Positions 18,301-28,800 of a DNA stretch of 64,000 nucleotides are shown piece after piece. This DNA comes from Prevotellaceae bacterium UBA6398. GTDB lineage: Bacteria; Bacteroidota; Bacteroidia; Bacteroidales; Bacteroidaceae. The DNA lies in assembly GCA_002437495.1 (NCBI GenBank), contig DJQA01000008.1, positions 107,031 to 171,030 of the forward strand. The letters run 5' to 3'. A program made the position numbers and the translations under genes. The notes under the pieces are model-generated. The model was not told the DNA's origin and ran no database searches. It saw only the letters and a program-made list of their open reading frames with translations. Each line of letters starts with the position of its first letter. Position 1 is the stretch's first letter.

Positions 18301-18791
18301 ATAGCCGTTGTGTTAACCGGGCGCGTCTCGGAGACTGAATATATGCTTACTCCATCCTTGTACACTGATTTGAACGCGGAAGAAAGCATATTTACATCCT
18401 GTGAGCTTTCGCCCTTAATGGCGCGCTGCATGCCATTGTAGCCTGTTACCTCGAAATAAAGCGAGGTTACAAACTTGGGGACAGAAATTGTATAGGAGCC
18501 GTCCTCGTCGGTCATTGCCGTGTACAGCTTGTTGTTTAAAGCCTGCACACGTACACCGCCAAGGCCTTGGCCTGTAGCGGCATCAAGTACCTTGCCGCTC
18601 ACGCTCTTCATTTCATATGTGGGAATTTCCAATTTCTTGGGTTTCTTCTTTACGGCTACTTCTTCTTCAGCCGCATCTGCATCGTCAACGTTGTCTTGAG
18701 CCACCAGAACCGTAGTTCCTGATAACATGAAAAGACATACGGAGGCACGCAAAGCCCAGTGCATTAATTGATTTTTTCTATTATCTTTCAT
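15375..18791 (-). CDS. SusC/RagA-family TonB-dependent outer-membrane transporter (second pair)
   Basis: It is an outer-membrane beta-barrel for TonB-driven uptake of a ligand captured by its SusD partner, encoded 11 nt downstream. The 1138 residues have a signal peptide (about 1-31), an unusual acidic-then-lysine-rich linker (about 34-55), a carboxypeptidase-regulatory-like domain (about 62-130), a plug (AQPLVVVDGVVWD ... IADIKVLKNGTALYGAKASNGVIEITT, about 205-270) and a long barrel ending CNFGVTFNL. It follows the fasciclin protein gene by 27 nt. The substrate is not deducible because no degradative enzymes are linked. Confidence 0.94.
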   Translation of the reverse strand: MKDNRKNQLMHWALRASVCLFMLSGTTVLVAQDNVDDADAAEEEVAVKKKPKKLEIPTYEMKSVSGKVLDAATGQGLGGVRVQALNNKLYTAMTDEDGSYTISVPKFVTSLYFEVTGYNGMQRAIKGESSQDVNMLSSAFKSVYKDGVSIYSVSETRPVNTTAITAENDIENSLNASVRTVSRGGVPAQGAAMFIQGINSLNSNAQPLVVVDGVVWDMQYDRTAIHQGFINNVLSMIDVDDIADIKVLKNGTALYGAKASNGVIEITTNRGNSQATRINARIYGGFEAAPNYVDVMNAGQYRSYLSELIGTYKDSEDNSSNFHVGFLNEDPDYVYYPLYHNNTDWSKKLYRTAFTQNYKVGVQGGDDVAMYNLSLGYTKSDATARMTNFDRLNLRFNTDISISDALSASFDLAYGRSTYNLRDNGWAENYNNDNIASPNVLGLIQAPFLSPYSYVVTWDPVNLVNKVAMDKRVYAGKYFNADPNPFLFAQNYDSYALANPYWILKNGKGNDKNYLEQTQFMINVTPKYVVNKNLTISDRFSYILNRTSEKYYLPYSGTPSRFIEGLGSVSSSVKSQYGKETTVFNDLRAQWKKQMGAHFLDAKLGMRFANYTYSNTYVKGYNNTNDKLPNLSYGLSFLDYGGANDTWVNLAYYLTASYNYRNRYFVDAAVSMESSSRFGKEAESGVKLFGVRWGMFPSVQAGWLISSEDWFNADWVNSLKLTAGYEMTGNDDIDYYATRTYFQNIKFLNTATGLQLANIANPKIQWETNHRFNVGIQTNLLDNRLSLGAEVYLSKTTNLLTRKEVSYLTGLANMWTNEGSLRNNGVEVSVSGIIVNSKNWKWQAGFTMGHYSNKITDLPSSDKINLYNIDENGMTGSLYKTINGFTTSVYGKNNVLTATNYAAGVFYGYKTAGVFKDNAEASTAGKYGYLKYPTGVVGDPSRDFKAGDVHFIDVNGDGWISEADMVKVGDPNPDIYGNIFTSVNWKRFTLDINFKYSLGNDIYNYQRSQLEQGNTVWNQSTALVNRWRYSGQETDIPRLMSTTNTEEWVNNERFSDRWIDNGSYLKLKKVRLTYQLPLSLSWLQGLTVFGECNNIFTLTKYKGEDPEVSCGNSVLYQGVDAGYLPQSFSCNFGVTFNL

Positions 18792-18818
18792 TTGTCTCTT
18801 TATTTTTCAAGAACCACT

Positions 18819-20597
18819 TTATTTATCCGATTCATCGTCCTTGCTAACGAAGAGGAAGCAGTCGATGTAGAGCGCAGGGTCATAGATTTTCTTCTGAGCA
18901 CTGGTACGTACAACCGATTTCAGCTTCAATTTCGGGTAGCTTGGCGCAACACCTTTGAAAGCATATGGGAATTCAAAGTCTTTGAAGAGAAGCACACTGT
19001 CGATAACGCCGGCACGTGTTTCGAAATCCTTGCCGCCCTCCTCGTTTACAGCAGCCTGCTCTATGTCGCGGCCGTTCTTGTCGTTGTAATCGTAAACAAG
19101 CGTAGCCGTGAAGTGGTTGCGTTTTGTTTCCTCAATAGGTTGTGTCTTCTTATCAATGTTAAGCGGAACCATCACTGCATAAATGTCATATTTACCTGAC
19201 AGTATGTTGGGTATCTTAAAGCTTACAGTGGGCTGCGAAGCCGAACTGGAACCCGGGAAATATGCAAAGCAGTTGTTGCTTACAAATCCCTTTATGGAAT
19301 CGTGGCGGTTGATCGAGGTTAGATATACGGAGTTTCCGTAATAAGAGCCGTTCTTTTCTGCCGATGCAAAGCCATTTACATCCTGGTAGAACTGGTACTC
19401 CGCCTCTACGCGTATGGTTGTATGCCACGACTTACTCGGAACATATCCATAATTGTCAATTGCATATACGTAACCATTTGACACTTCAAAAGGCTCATAG
19501 CCACCTACTATCTTTGAAAGATAAGGCTGGTGGATATTGGGATCGTCAAGCGAAGTTGCTCCACCACGAACCAATGAGTCGGCATTGTCGATAAAGTTCT
19601 TGAAATACGACAGAGAAGATTTTGTGGCATCGTATCCCGGCTGCTTACCAAGGCTTGTAACTATATTGTTAAGGATCACACTCTTGATTCTCACATCGGC
19701 CATGGAGTCGGAATTGATCTTGTTGTATAGTATCTTCGTGGTATTGTCTTCCTTGTATGGATAACTTTCCTTATACTTGAAGAATTTGCTAACCTTGGCT
19801 TTTGTTTCTGCCCACGCTTTGTTTGTGGGGAAAATGCCCATAAGCAGCGAGTCCTCGTTTTGCCAAAAATTTAGGTTTCCGATAACCTTGTTGCTTATCT
19901 GGAAAACAGAGTCAACATACTGTATTTCGCCATTTACCGTGGCTCCCGGAGTACTCCAACCTTTCATGAACATTAGAGTATCATCCTCATGCAGGAAATT
20001 GTAGAGAGAATCCAATCCTTCTGTGAACTCTATTGCCTCATATAAGTTGGAGGCAAAGGGGGCAATACCCTTAAGTTTGTGGAGAGAACCATTTGAGGCC
20101 TCATTCACTGCCCCGTCTACAGAAACTTTTTTGAAAGTGTTCTCAAGGAGATTGTATTCATTAATCTTAGAATTAAGCATAGTAACCTTTATGGTGTCGC
20201 CACCGTTAGTGCCCGAAAAATTATAACGGGCAATGTGGTTACGCACGAACTGCTTTTCAACTTCGCGATTCTTTCCCTCATCAAGCATGGCAAGCCATTT
20301 GGACGCGTTGTATGTGCCGTCCTCCGGAGCCCAAACCGTGAAAGTCTGCGACCCTGAAAGCAACTGCGCGTAAGTTAGTTTGCTTGTCTTCGAATACTCG
20401 TCAACAGTGAAAGTGGTGCGCTCCAAAATCTGCCGCAGGGAATCCAACTGTGGATCTGCAACTATCTGCTGCCACAAAGACTGCTGGGGAGTGGAAGAAT
20501 GAATATCAAAATGATCGTCGGAACATGCGTTGAATCCCACCAAGGCCAACGTGCCAAACAGACCATATTTGAGCCATTTGCAATTTTTGATGTTCAT
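18819..20597 (-). CDS. Fasciclin-domain surface lipoprotein C (592 aa)
   Basis: FAS1 domains bind proteins, glycans or surfaces in other systems; the function here is unknown. A lipoprotein-like signal ends at Cys25 and is followed by SDDHFD, an acidic pattern favouring surface exposure. Two FAS1-like domains are suggested: one with TFTVWAPEDGTYNASKW near 85 and a closing NGSLHKLKGI near 170, a second with LLMGIFPTNKAW near 255 and NGYVYAIDN near 380. The C-terminal 200 residues look like a beta-sandwich of unknown family. It sits between the two SusCD pairs, 87 nt after SusD-1 and 27 nt before SusC-2. Confidence 0.82.
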   Translation of the reverse strand: MNIKNCKWLKYGLFGTLALVGFNACSDDHFDIHSSTPQQSLWQQIVADPQLDSLRQILERTTFTVDEYSKTSKLTYAQLLSGSQTFTVWAPEDGTYNASKWLAMLDEGKNREVEKQFVRNHIARYNFSGTNGGDTIKVTMLNSKINEYNLLENTFKKVSVDGAVNEASNGSLHKLKGIAPFASNLYEAIEFTEGLDSLYNFLHEDDTLMFMKGWSTPGATVNGEIQYVDSVFQISNKVIGNLNFWQNEDSLLMGIFPTNKAWAETKAKVSKFFKYKESYPYKEDNTTKILYNKINSDSMADVRIKSVILNNIVTSLGKQPGYDATKSSLSYFKNFIDNADSLVRGGATSLDDPNIHQPYLSKIVGGYEPFEVSNGYVYAIDNYGYVPSKSWHTTIRVEAEYQFYQDVNGFASAEKNGSYYGNSVYLTSINRHDSIKGFVSNNCFAYFPGSSSASQPTVSFKIPNILSGKYDIYAVMVPLNIDKKTQPIEETKRNHFTATLVYDYNDKNGRDIEQAAVNEEGGKDFETRAGVIDSVLLFKDFEFPYAFKGVAPSYPKLKLKSVVRTSAQKKIYDPALYIDCFLFVSKDDESDK

Positions 20598-20645
20598 ATC
20601 TGATTTATTTTATTTCTTGATTGAATTATTTATATGAGAAAGGAC

Positions 20646-20677
20646 GACGGCGCATCCGCTGGCGCAAACGCGCCGCC
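20646..20677 (-). promoter_or_regulatory. Intercistronic hairpin between SusD-1 and fasciclin gene C
   Basis: On the minus strand GGCGGCGC pairs with GCGCCGTC (one mismatch) around a loop of about 16 nt, followed by GTCCTTTCTC. This is the only wide gap (87 nt) within the run. The U-tract is poor, so attenuation, partial termination or an RNA-stabilising 3' end are all possible. Confidence 0.5.
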
Positions 20678-20684
20678 AAGCCCT

Positions 20685-22460
20685 TTAGTTTCTCGATATA
20701 GTTTGCTCCTTTTCCCAAGCCGGATTCTGATGAAGCAGTGGATTAACTTTAATATCATCCTCATATACCGGGGAATATAGAGAATTCATGGAAGACAACT
20801 TGGCCTTTACGGCATTAGTGTTTGTTGCATACTTTGAAAGCAACAGGTTCAGCATGTTGGTTGTCTTACCGTCATACTCTGCCAGGCGCACAAGATCGAA
20901 CCAGCGCTTACCCTCCCCGAAAAATTCTCTACGGCGTTCACGCATCACAAGCGAGAATAACTGCGAAGGAGTTGAATAATCGCTAAATTTCAGCTTTTCG
21001 CTTTCCGAAGTAATTGTAGGATTGGAACGATAGAGAATCATGGCAACGTTGTTGAACGCGCTTTCCATCTGCTCGTCCGTAGGAGCCTCTAATCGCGAAA
21101 TTGCCTCTGCTTTCATAAGGAGGAGATCGCTCAGACGATATACGATCCAGTTAGACCTGAAAGAAGACGTACTTACGCGACCTGATGTAGCACCCTCAGA
21201 GTTGTCATTCAAGTTTTTGAACAGAGGCGAATTCTGGCAATATTTGGCTATTGGGTAAACTCGCTGACCGGCCTCTGTGTAACGCATGTTCTCCCAGCGG
21301 CGCATATCTGACTGACTGTAAACTCCGCTCGTGTTGTCTATTCCCTTTGAAACACTCTGAAGCGGGGATGCTGCCTGAAGCAAGCCTGCATCGCTGTTTT
21401 CCGCACAATAAAGCCCCACTCCACTACTATATGAATACAAGGGAGTGTTCTTGTTTGAACTTCCGTCAAACTGCAACTCAAATATACTCTCGCTGCTGTT
21501 TCGGTCAATGAAAATCTGTTGATAGATTTCATCGGTTACGTTCTTTGTACTTCCGTTAGAAGAACGCATTCTTATAAGGAAATAGGGATTATCCTGATTT
21601 GTGGCGGAACTCTGGTTGTATTCGGGATTAGCCTCCTTGTATCGCGTAAGATACATTTCCAAAGCCGCATCGCAAAGAGTTATAACCTTTTGGTAGTCCT
21701 CCTGCGATTTGTTACCATACTTTGCTACCGAATCGGCAGATGCATTCTTGGCCGCACGCCACAAATACATATCCGCAAGAAGTGTGTATATTGACTCGCG
21801 TGTGAAACGCCCTTTGTCTTCATCTGTTGAAGAATAGCGACGCATTCCGTTGTCCTTAATCCTATCAACATCGTTGATTATGGAGTCAAGCACCAACTCG
21901 GCTGCCACCTGACGACCCGAGTGAGCCCTTGCCTCACGGTCGGTGCCGATTGACTTGAAGTCTAGGGGCACATCGCGGAAAGTGCGCACCAGGTAGAACA
22001 TATTGAGAGCACGCAAGGCTTTAATTTCCGCCTCTATTGGCTTCCAGTCCTCTGATGTAAAACTGGCATCTCTCTCTATAACCTTTGGGCCATACTCCAG
22101 TACTTTGTTGCAGAAGTTGATGTCTTTGTAGAAGTCAGCCCAGCTGAACAATGAGTTTGTCTGAAGAAGGTTGGCGTTCATCAAATCTTTCATGTCATCC
22201 CAGTTTTCAGACAAGAGGTCGAAGTTGTCAGAACGGCACTCGCCCCATATTACGAGCCTCGACATTACGCCGCTTCCTATAAACTGCTTGTAGCATCCAC
22301 GCACTGCACTCTCCAAGTCATTGCGGTCTTCCCAAAACTCCTCCTCAGTAATCTTGTTGGATGGGTGTATGGTCAAGAAGTCATCGCACGAGGTGGTGCC
22401 GAGCATCAGCACTGCGAAAGCCGATGTGAGCAGACCTTTATATAAATTTTTCTTTTTCAT
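20685..22460 (-). CDS. SusD/RagB-family surface lipoprotein (first pair)
   Basis: It is a predicted ligand-binding partner of the SusC-type protein encoded 14 nt upstream. The 591 residues are normal for the family. A lipoprotein signal ends GTTSC (Cys25), followed by DDFLTIHPSNKITEEEFW, the standard SusD opening. The helical repeat region includes EAEIKALRALNMFYLVRTF (about 163-182). The SusD/RagB C-terminal signature is MRERRREFFGEGKRWFDLVRL (about 508-528). It is followed by the hairpin-containing gap before fasciclin gene C. Confidence 0.93.
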   Translation of the reverse strand: MKKKNLYKGLLTSAFAVLMLGTTSCDDFLTIHPSNKITEEEFWEDRNDLESAVRGCYKQFIGSGVMSRLVIWGECRSDNFDLLSENWDDMKDLMNANLLQTNSLFSWADFYKDINFCNKVLEYGPKVIERDASFTSEDWKPIEAEIKALRALNMFYLVRTFRDVPLDFKSIGTDREARAHSGRQVAAELVLDSIINDVDRIKDNGMRRYSSTDEDKGRFTRESIYTLLADMYLWRAAKNASADSVAKYGNKSQEDYQKVITLCDAALEMYLTRYKEANPEYNQSSATNQDNPYFLIRMRSSNGSTKNVTDEIYQQIFIDRNSSESIFELQFDGSSNKNTPLYSYSSGVGLYCAENSDAGLLQAASPLQSVSKGIDNTSGVYSQSDMRRWENMRYTEAGQRVYPIAKYCQNSPLFKNLNDNSEGATSGRVSTSSFRSNWIVYRLSDLLLMKAEAISRLEAPTDEQMESAFNNVAMILYRSNPTITSESEKLKFSDYSTPSQLFSLVMRERRREFFGEGKRWFDLVRLAEYDGKTTNMLNLLLSKYATNTNAVKAKLSSMNSLYSPVYEDDIKVNPLLHQNPAWEKEQTISRN

Positions 22461-22474
22461 TTTTTGCTGAATCT

Positions 22475-25400
22475 TTAAAATCCTACATTAACGCTGAATG
22501 TAAATGAACGCGAACGCGGTGTCTGCGAACTATCAAAGCAAGGCGAGAACCCGCTCTGCGAGTGTTCCGGATCCACACCCGAATATCTAGACCAGAATAT
22601 GAGGTTATTGCCCGAAAGAGCGAAGCGCAATGAGCGAAGGCCGTAGCGTTTCAACTTCTTGGCATCAAAATCATAGGCTAACTGCATGTATTGGAAACGG
22701 ATGTAATCGCCCGGCTCCACATATCGGTCACTACAAAGAGCATTGTAAGAAGTACCTGCCTCTGCACTCATGGCACGAGGTATATCTGTAATGTCGCCGT
22801 TTTTACGCCAACGCCAACGTGTAGCAGTACTCTGGTTGCGGTTTGTGCGCATATCCTCGGCCTCCATGCGGGCAAGGTTCACAATCTTGTTGCCATATCG
22901 GAAGTTGAAGCTGGTTTTCAAGCTCCAGCGCCCATAGTAAAGGTCTATACCGAAACCGCCGTTCAATTTAGGGTTGGAGCTACCGAGATAAACCATATCG
23001 AGTTCGTTGATTTGTCCGTCATGGTTGATGTCCTCGTAAATTGCATCACCACCGCTGAACGTATAGTTCCTGCCGCCATAGTTATAGTACATCTGAAGGG
23101 GATTTCCCTTTGCGTCATATATAATATTGCCATTAGCATCGCGTGCCACAGGGCAGGTTGCATTGTAGCTGCCGTTCAAACCATATTTTTCGGCATATGC
23201 TGCGGTGCGCTCACCGTATATGGTGTTCTTTGACTGGTCGGCGAAATACCCGCTGTGGTCGTAGTCAAAACGATATACACCTTTATAGCGGAAGCCGTAA
23301 ATGCCACCAAGCGCGTTGCCAATCTGAACGCGACTCATCCAAGTTTCGTTGTTGTAATTGAAATCGCCATTTAGACTTGAAAGCACACTTGCATCCATCT
23401 GCGTGATTTCATTCACGTTCTGAGCGATGTTGAACTTACCAACAACCTGCAACTTGGGAACTACGTTGATTTTCCTCGTTACGAAGTTGAGCTCCCAACC
23501 CTTGTTTTCCATCTTGCCGACATTTGCCCATGCAAGAGTGCTGAAACCTACAGAAGATGGTATGCTCACGTTCCTCATCAAGAGATCCTTTGTGTATTTG
23601 TGATATACGTTCAAGTCGAACTGAAGGAGGTCTTCAAACAAATTCAAATTAAAGCCCATGTTCCATGCAGAAGTCTTTTCCCACTTAAGGTCGGTAAGGC
23701 GAAGGTTCTGTGGTGCGATTGCTGTTCCTCCGATATAGGTACCGGTACTTGAATATGTGTTGTACATAAGACCTTCCTCGCTGGGCTGGTTACCATTTAC
23801 ACCCCAGCCGGGACGGAATGCCAGCATGCTGATATACTTGTGCAAAGGCTTCATGAAAAGCTCATCGCTTATATTCCAACGTCCCGACACACCGGGGAAG
23901 AAACCCCAGCGATTGTCTGCGCCGAAGCGTGTACTTCCATCCGCACGAAGCGTAAAGTCAGCCACGTATTTTGATTTGTAAGAATAGTGCATACTTCCGA
24001 TAACGCCGATACTGTGTCCTTTTCCCACACCTGTATAAGCGTTGGTAAGATAAGCCAAGACGCTCGGATCGGTTATGCCGCCGGCCAAACCGTTTGAGGA
24101 TATGTTTTGGTCGTCACTTGTGCTGGTTGACAGCTCCATACGTCCCAGCGCTGTAAAGAAGTGGTCTTCACTCTTGAATTTCGGAGTGTACACGAGAGTG
24201 TGTCGGGTTGTGAAAGTAAGGCTCTTAGATTCGCCATCGCTGGCAATGTTCACACCGCCGGCGTCATACCAATGGCTGCTGGATAGAGACGCAGGGTAGT
24301 ATCCCTGGTTTGTATTGGTGTAAGCCTTCATGTAAACCTCACCCGTATAGTTGAGCTGTGTGGCACTTTCGTCTTTGCCAAGCAATTTGTACTCAATCTG
24401 GAATTGTGGGTCAATCGTATAAGTGCTCTCCTTAATCCACGAGCCGTTGGCTATGGCAACGGGGTTGCCGTTGCTAACCATGTCGCGAAGATAATATGAA
24501 CTAAGACCATCACGCACAGCACCGGCGCCACCTGCGGCGGGGAACATCTTGAAATATTCGTGCGTGTTGTAGTACTCTTTTGCCTCTGTGTCGTACTCAT
24601 AACGGTAAACCGACATGTTAGGCATTGCTTTGTATGCACGGTCCAAAATGCCGACATAGTTTTTCTTGTTGTTAGTATATGTGAGGGAGAAGTTCGACGA
24701 GAACTTTATGCGGTCGCTCACATAATAGTCAAGAGCCATACGTGTTGAGAAACGGTCGAGGGCTTGCTTGATAATAGTACCGGTTTCGTGGTCGTAGCTG
24801 CCCGATATACGGAACTGTGCCTTGTCGCCACCACCGGAGAGCACAACGTTGTAGTTGTGGGTCTGACCAAACTGTGTAACCTCATCACGCCAATCTGTGT
24901 TCTTGTTGAAGTTTCCGAAATACATGGGACGATTGCGGTCGTACGAAATCTCGACAATGTCGGAAGCGAGGTTGCTCTGCGAAGGATTGAAGTATGCCTC
25001 CTTAAGCATCATGGTGTATTCATCGCCATTAAGCATCTTCATGCCCTTGGGCTGCCACGAGCCTGTGAAACGGTATGAGAAGTCAACACGCGCAGGACCA
25101 CGGTGTCCGCGTCGTGTCTTGATTTCAATCACACCGTTGGCTCCACGCGCACCCCAAATGGCAGTTGCAGCGGCGTCTTTCAACACGTTAATACTTTGAA
25201 TATCTTCCGGGTTCACGGAAAGCAGCTGTGCGAATTGCTCGCTGTTATCCATATCTTGAAGGTCAATGTCGGAAGAGTTGTAGTTTTCGAGAATGTTGCC
25301 GTCAACTACAATCAAAGGCTCCTGGTTTCCGTTGATACTGGTAACGCCACGCAGACGCATGGTAGTTCCCGAACCGAGGTTACCCGAATTCATAACGATG

Positions 25401-25876
25401 TCGAGACCTGCAATCTGTCCCTGCAAAGCCTGGTCGGCTGTTTCGAACGAAAGACCTTTCATCTCGTCCATGTTGAGTTCCTGTGTTGCTCCGGAAATCT
25501 CCTTCTTTGGAATTGACAAACCGTTGGCTTTTACGCGCTGCCTACCTTTTACGGTTACGGTTTTGAGTTGTGTCTTGCTGCGGAGTTCTATACGGAACAC
25601 TTTGGTTGCGCCAATTACCTGGCTGTACTTTGCATAACCAATATAAGAAATCTCAAGGCGGTGCTTACGGTTCTTCACCGGCATGGAGAAGTTACCGTTA
25701 ACATCCGTCGTGGTATTCTCTACAATACGGTTGTTTTGGTCCACCTCGACCACATTCGCCATCATAACCGGTCCGTCGGCCTTATTCCAAACGTGTCCGG
25801 AAATTCGGTCCTGCGCCGCCACCGAAGTAAAGCATAGGCACAAGGCGAAAAGCAATAGATATTTTATTTTATTCAT
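22475..25876 (-). CDS. SusC/RagA-family TonB-dependent outer-membrane transporter (first pair)
   Basis: It is a beta-barrel importer paired with SusD-1. The 1133 residues show a signal peptide (cleavage after about 21, SVAAQ), a carboxypeptidase-regulatory-like domain (RISGHVWNKADGPVMMANVV ... ISYIGY, about 24-95), a TonB-box-like region, a plug with GLDIVMNSGNLGSGTTMRLRG and SINVLKDAAATAIWGARGANG (about 175-260) and a full barrel ending FTFSVNVGF. It starts 11 nt after fasciclin gene B and ends 14 nt before SusD-1. It diverges from the second SusC in plug and barrel, so this is not a recent tandem duplication. Confidence 0.95.
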   Translation of the reverse strand: MNKIKYLLLFALCLCFTSVAAQDRISGHVWNKADGPVMMANVVEVDQNNRIVENTTTDVNGNFSMPVKNRKHRLEISYIGYAKYSQVIGATKVFRIELRSKTQLKTVTVKGRQRVKANGLSIPKKEISGATQELNMDEMKGLSFETADQALQGQIAGLDIVMNSGNLGSGTTMRLRGVTSINGNQEPLIVVDGNILENYNSSDIDLQDMDNSEQFAQLLSVNPEDIQSINVLKDAAATAIWGARGANGVIEIKTRRGHRGPARVDFSYRFTGSWQPKGMKMLNGDEYTMMLKEAYFNPSQSNLASDIVEISYDRNRPMYFGNFNKNTDWRDEVTQFGQTHNYNVVLSGGGDKAQFRISGSYDHETGTIIKQALDRFSTRMALDYYVSDRIKFSSNFSLTYTNNKKNYVGILDRAYKAMPNMSVYRYEYDTEAKEYYNTHEYFKMFPAAGGAGAVRDGLSSYYLRDMVSNGNPVAIANGSWIKESTYTIDPQFQIEYKLLGKDESATQLNYTGEVYMKAYTNTNQGYYPASLSSSHWYDAGGVNIASDGESKSLTFTTRHTLVYTPKFKSEDHFFTALGRMELSTSTSDDQNISSNGLAGGITDPSVLAYLTNAYTGVGKGHSIGVIGSMHYSYKSKYVADFTLRADGSTRFGADNRWGFFPGVSGRWNISDELFMKPLHKYISMLAFRPGWGVNGNQPSEEGLMYNTYSSTGTYIGGTAIAPQNLRLTDLKWEKTSAWNMGFNLNLFEDLLQFDLNVYHKYTKDLLMRNVSIPSSVGFSTLAWANVGKMENKGWELNFVTRKINVVPKLQVVGKFNIAQNVNEITQMDASVLSSLNGDFNYNNETWMSRVQIGNALGGIYGFRYKGVYRFDYDHSGYFADQSKNTIYGERTAAYAEKYGLNGSYNATCPVARDANGNIIYDAKGNPLQMYYNYGGRNYTFSGGDAIYEDINHDGQINELDMVYLGSSNPKLNGGFGIDLYYGRWSLKTSFNFRYGNKIVNLARMEAEDMRTNRNQSTATRWRWRKNGDITDIPRAMSAEAGTSYNALCSDRYVEPGDYIRFQYMQLAYDFDAKKLKRYGLRSLRFALSGNNLIFWSRYSGVDPEHSQSGFSPCFDSSQTPRSRSFTFSVNVGF

Positions 25877-25887
25877 GGTTGTTTATT

Positions 25888-28800
25888 TTATTTCCGAATA
25901 CGATATTTGGCGATGAACTTTCTGGCAGCACCCGTGGTAGCCCAGTCGCTGTCGTAACGGCCGTTTTTAAGCTCCTTGAAGTTAAGCACACCGTCTATTT
26001 GGTGAACAACTGCATAAGAAGACGTTTCTATAGTGGTGGCATTCCTTGCCCTTGTATTGAAAGTGTAGTCGCGTGTCATGATGTTCCTCAAAGTCTCGTC
26101 GCTTGTTACGTGGCGCTCCGGCCCTTCAACATCGTGACCATTTGCATCTGTGCTGTAAACCGAACGTACGTTCAGAGTTCCGTTGCCTGTGGAAGAAACC
26201 TTTACAGAGCGGTAGCGGTTGGTCTCGTCGTTTATGCAGGCCGTTTCATACTTTGTAGCATCTATGGCGTTATGGTCGGCAAACACTGAATTATCCTGGA
26301 AATGATACTTGAGGAAGTTCACAAGACAGGTAATCATTGCCTGGGCTTTGAACTTGTACTTGCGTGTGAGTTCGAGTATCCGCTCCTCGCTTTCCCCATC
26401 ATCGGTTGCCTTCTGAACCTCATTCTCGCCGTTGGTTATTACCTCGGAAATCTGATCCCATGTGGGCAGTCCCTGCTCGATGGCTTCGAGCACGGCCTCG
26501 TTTGAGGGAACATACACCGTGTATCTGAACGAATTGAAGAAACGCACATTGTCGGTAAGACCGTTTTGCGATGATGTGAACACTGTGTATTTCTCTATCT
26601 CTGTGTCCTTGTCCTCCTGTTTCTTTACACTGTCGGCAACACCGGCACGAGTAAGCAAGTCTGCATCAATCTGGCAAAGGTTGAAGAACTGGTAGAAAGG
26701 AGAAGTTTCGCCCTCGCCCTGAAGAACGCTGTAAACTGACTTCATCGTGGTCTGAATGGGGCGGTTTATGATATATGTCATACCGTTACCGTAGCCTGTG
26801 GTCTCTTCACGACGGTCGTATGTGCGTTCAACGGTAATCAAGGAGTCGTTATCAATCTGGAAACCACCCTGAACATTGAAGCCGGGCTTGGTCTGGTCGA
26901 AGTCGCTCGAGAGAGTTCCGTCCTGGCGGTTGGATATCTTCACGGCGCTGCCTCCTTTGGTTACATAATATTGGTTGAGCGAACCGAAGCCGGTCTTTGA
27001 CTCGGCATCCGAGTGCACTATGATATGAGAGTCAAGAAGGTCCTTCAAACGGTTGTTTATTTGAGACGCTGCAATAGTACCGGGAATGGAGCCGCCGATT
27101 TCGTTGGTTGCTGGATCCCACTTGTAAGCACGTGCCTTAACAGGTGCTGTGGCATCTTGGCGGCGCGTACTGTAATAGAATGAAAGGATGCGCGGCTGTG
27201 TCCACTGGCATGTAACCTCATCATAATATGTAGAGAGAGCATCATCGGTTGGGATGAAGAAGCTGAAGCGCGAGCTCATTGCCAACAAGTAGTATGAGAA
27301 GAACGCGTTAAGCGGAGCGGCGTTCGGGTTTGTTATATAGGAGTCATCGGCCCCGATAGCCCAGTTGAATATCTTCATATCCTTGCCTACAAGCGCAGGA
27401 GCGGAAACCGCTGCGTATTTTGCAGGAGCGAATACCTGGTTCATTACATATACCGCACCATTGTTTGCAAGAAGCGTGGTGTCTATCGTAGCACGGAAGC
27501 CTTCAACGCCGCCCTCGATGTTACCGAACATGGGGTCTTTTGCATCGTTCATAATTGTAATGTACTTGCTTGGCACAGAGTTGATGAACGAAGACTTCAT
27601 AAGGTTCTGCACAAACGGCTGGATGATACGTATAGGTATCTGGTCGGTATTGTACACAAGGTTCTCTTTGGTATTTTCCTTCTTTGCATATGCCTCCATT
27701 AGGAACTCGCCGGCTCCACCGGGAAGGAAGTATTTTTCAAGCACCTCGTCCGAAGGCACAAACATTGCGCCCATGTCGGTGTATAGCTGCTGACCTTCGG
27801 GATAGTATTGATTCCACCCCGGGTCGTAGTCAAGAATAAGATTGCTGCTTACCTGAGCCCCATACGGATCTCTGTCAAGACGACCGCCCTGAGAGCGTGC
27901 TGAAAAATAGCGCTTCTCAAACACAGAGTCGCGAATGCCCGTAAGCTGTGTATGAGACGAAGTGAGCGTTGAGTTGTAGAAAGGCGCGGAGAAGCGGTCA
28001 AGCATATGGCTGAAGAGACTGGTTTTGCCGTTCGTGCGTATCATCTCTGCCATGTTTGACGGAGAAACCAGCACACGGTCCAACTTATCTACATATCCGT
28101 TCAAACAAGTCTGGTCTTGTTCTACAACCTTGCTACCATATATATGTGCGTCTGTCGGTTCGCGAGTTGTACCTGCCAATGTCTCAAAGTCGGCATCGGT
28201 GATGTTGGTTTCACCCATCTGCCCCGCAATAAAGTGAGTCATCAGCGGAGTTGTTCCGTCAAGGGCGAGCCATATGCCGGCTTTCTCTTGCGTGCGGAAA
28301 CGCTGCCAATAGTCAATTTCCGCAGCTTCAGAATCATCGCTGTTCTCGCAGAATTTCTCGGGTATGTCGCCTCCATCCCATGTGAAATAGGGTATTGAGT
28401 CGGTAACCGCAGCCGAAGTGGGCTGGCGCAAGCACTGGTTCTTGGAGATTGTGGACCCGGAGCTGATGTTGGTCATCATCTCAAGAAGATAAGCGTTGTC
28501 GAGCATGGAAGAACCCAACAGCAAACTCTTCATTGCGGTGGTCAGGTCCTCATACTTCTTTACGCCCCATTGGTTGTTTTGGTAAAACTTGGCAAAAGCA
28601 TCGTCGTCTGCCACGAACAACGTTTTACTACCTGTACGTTCCAAGACTTCCTTGTAATCAAGATCTTGAATCAGACGCACGGTATTGGTATAGTTCTTCT
28701 GTCCCACCAAATAGTCGTAGATGCTTGCTCCAAGCCAGCTTGGCTTTTTGTCAGGCAAATCGTAATCATCGGAACAGGAGTACGTCAATCCGCACATCGA

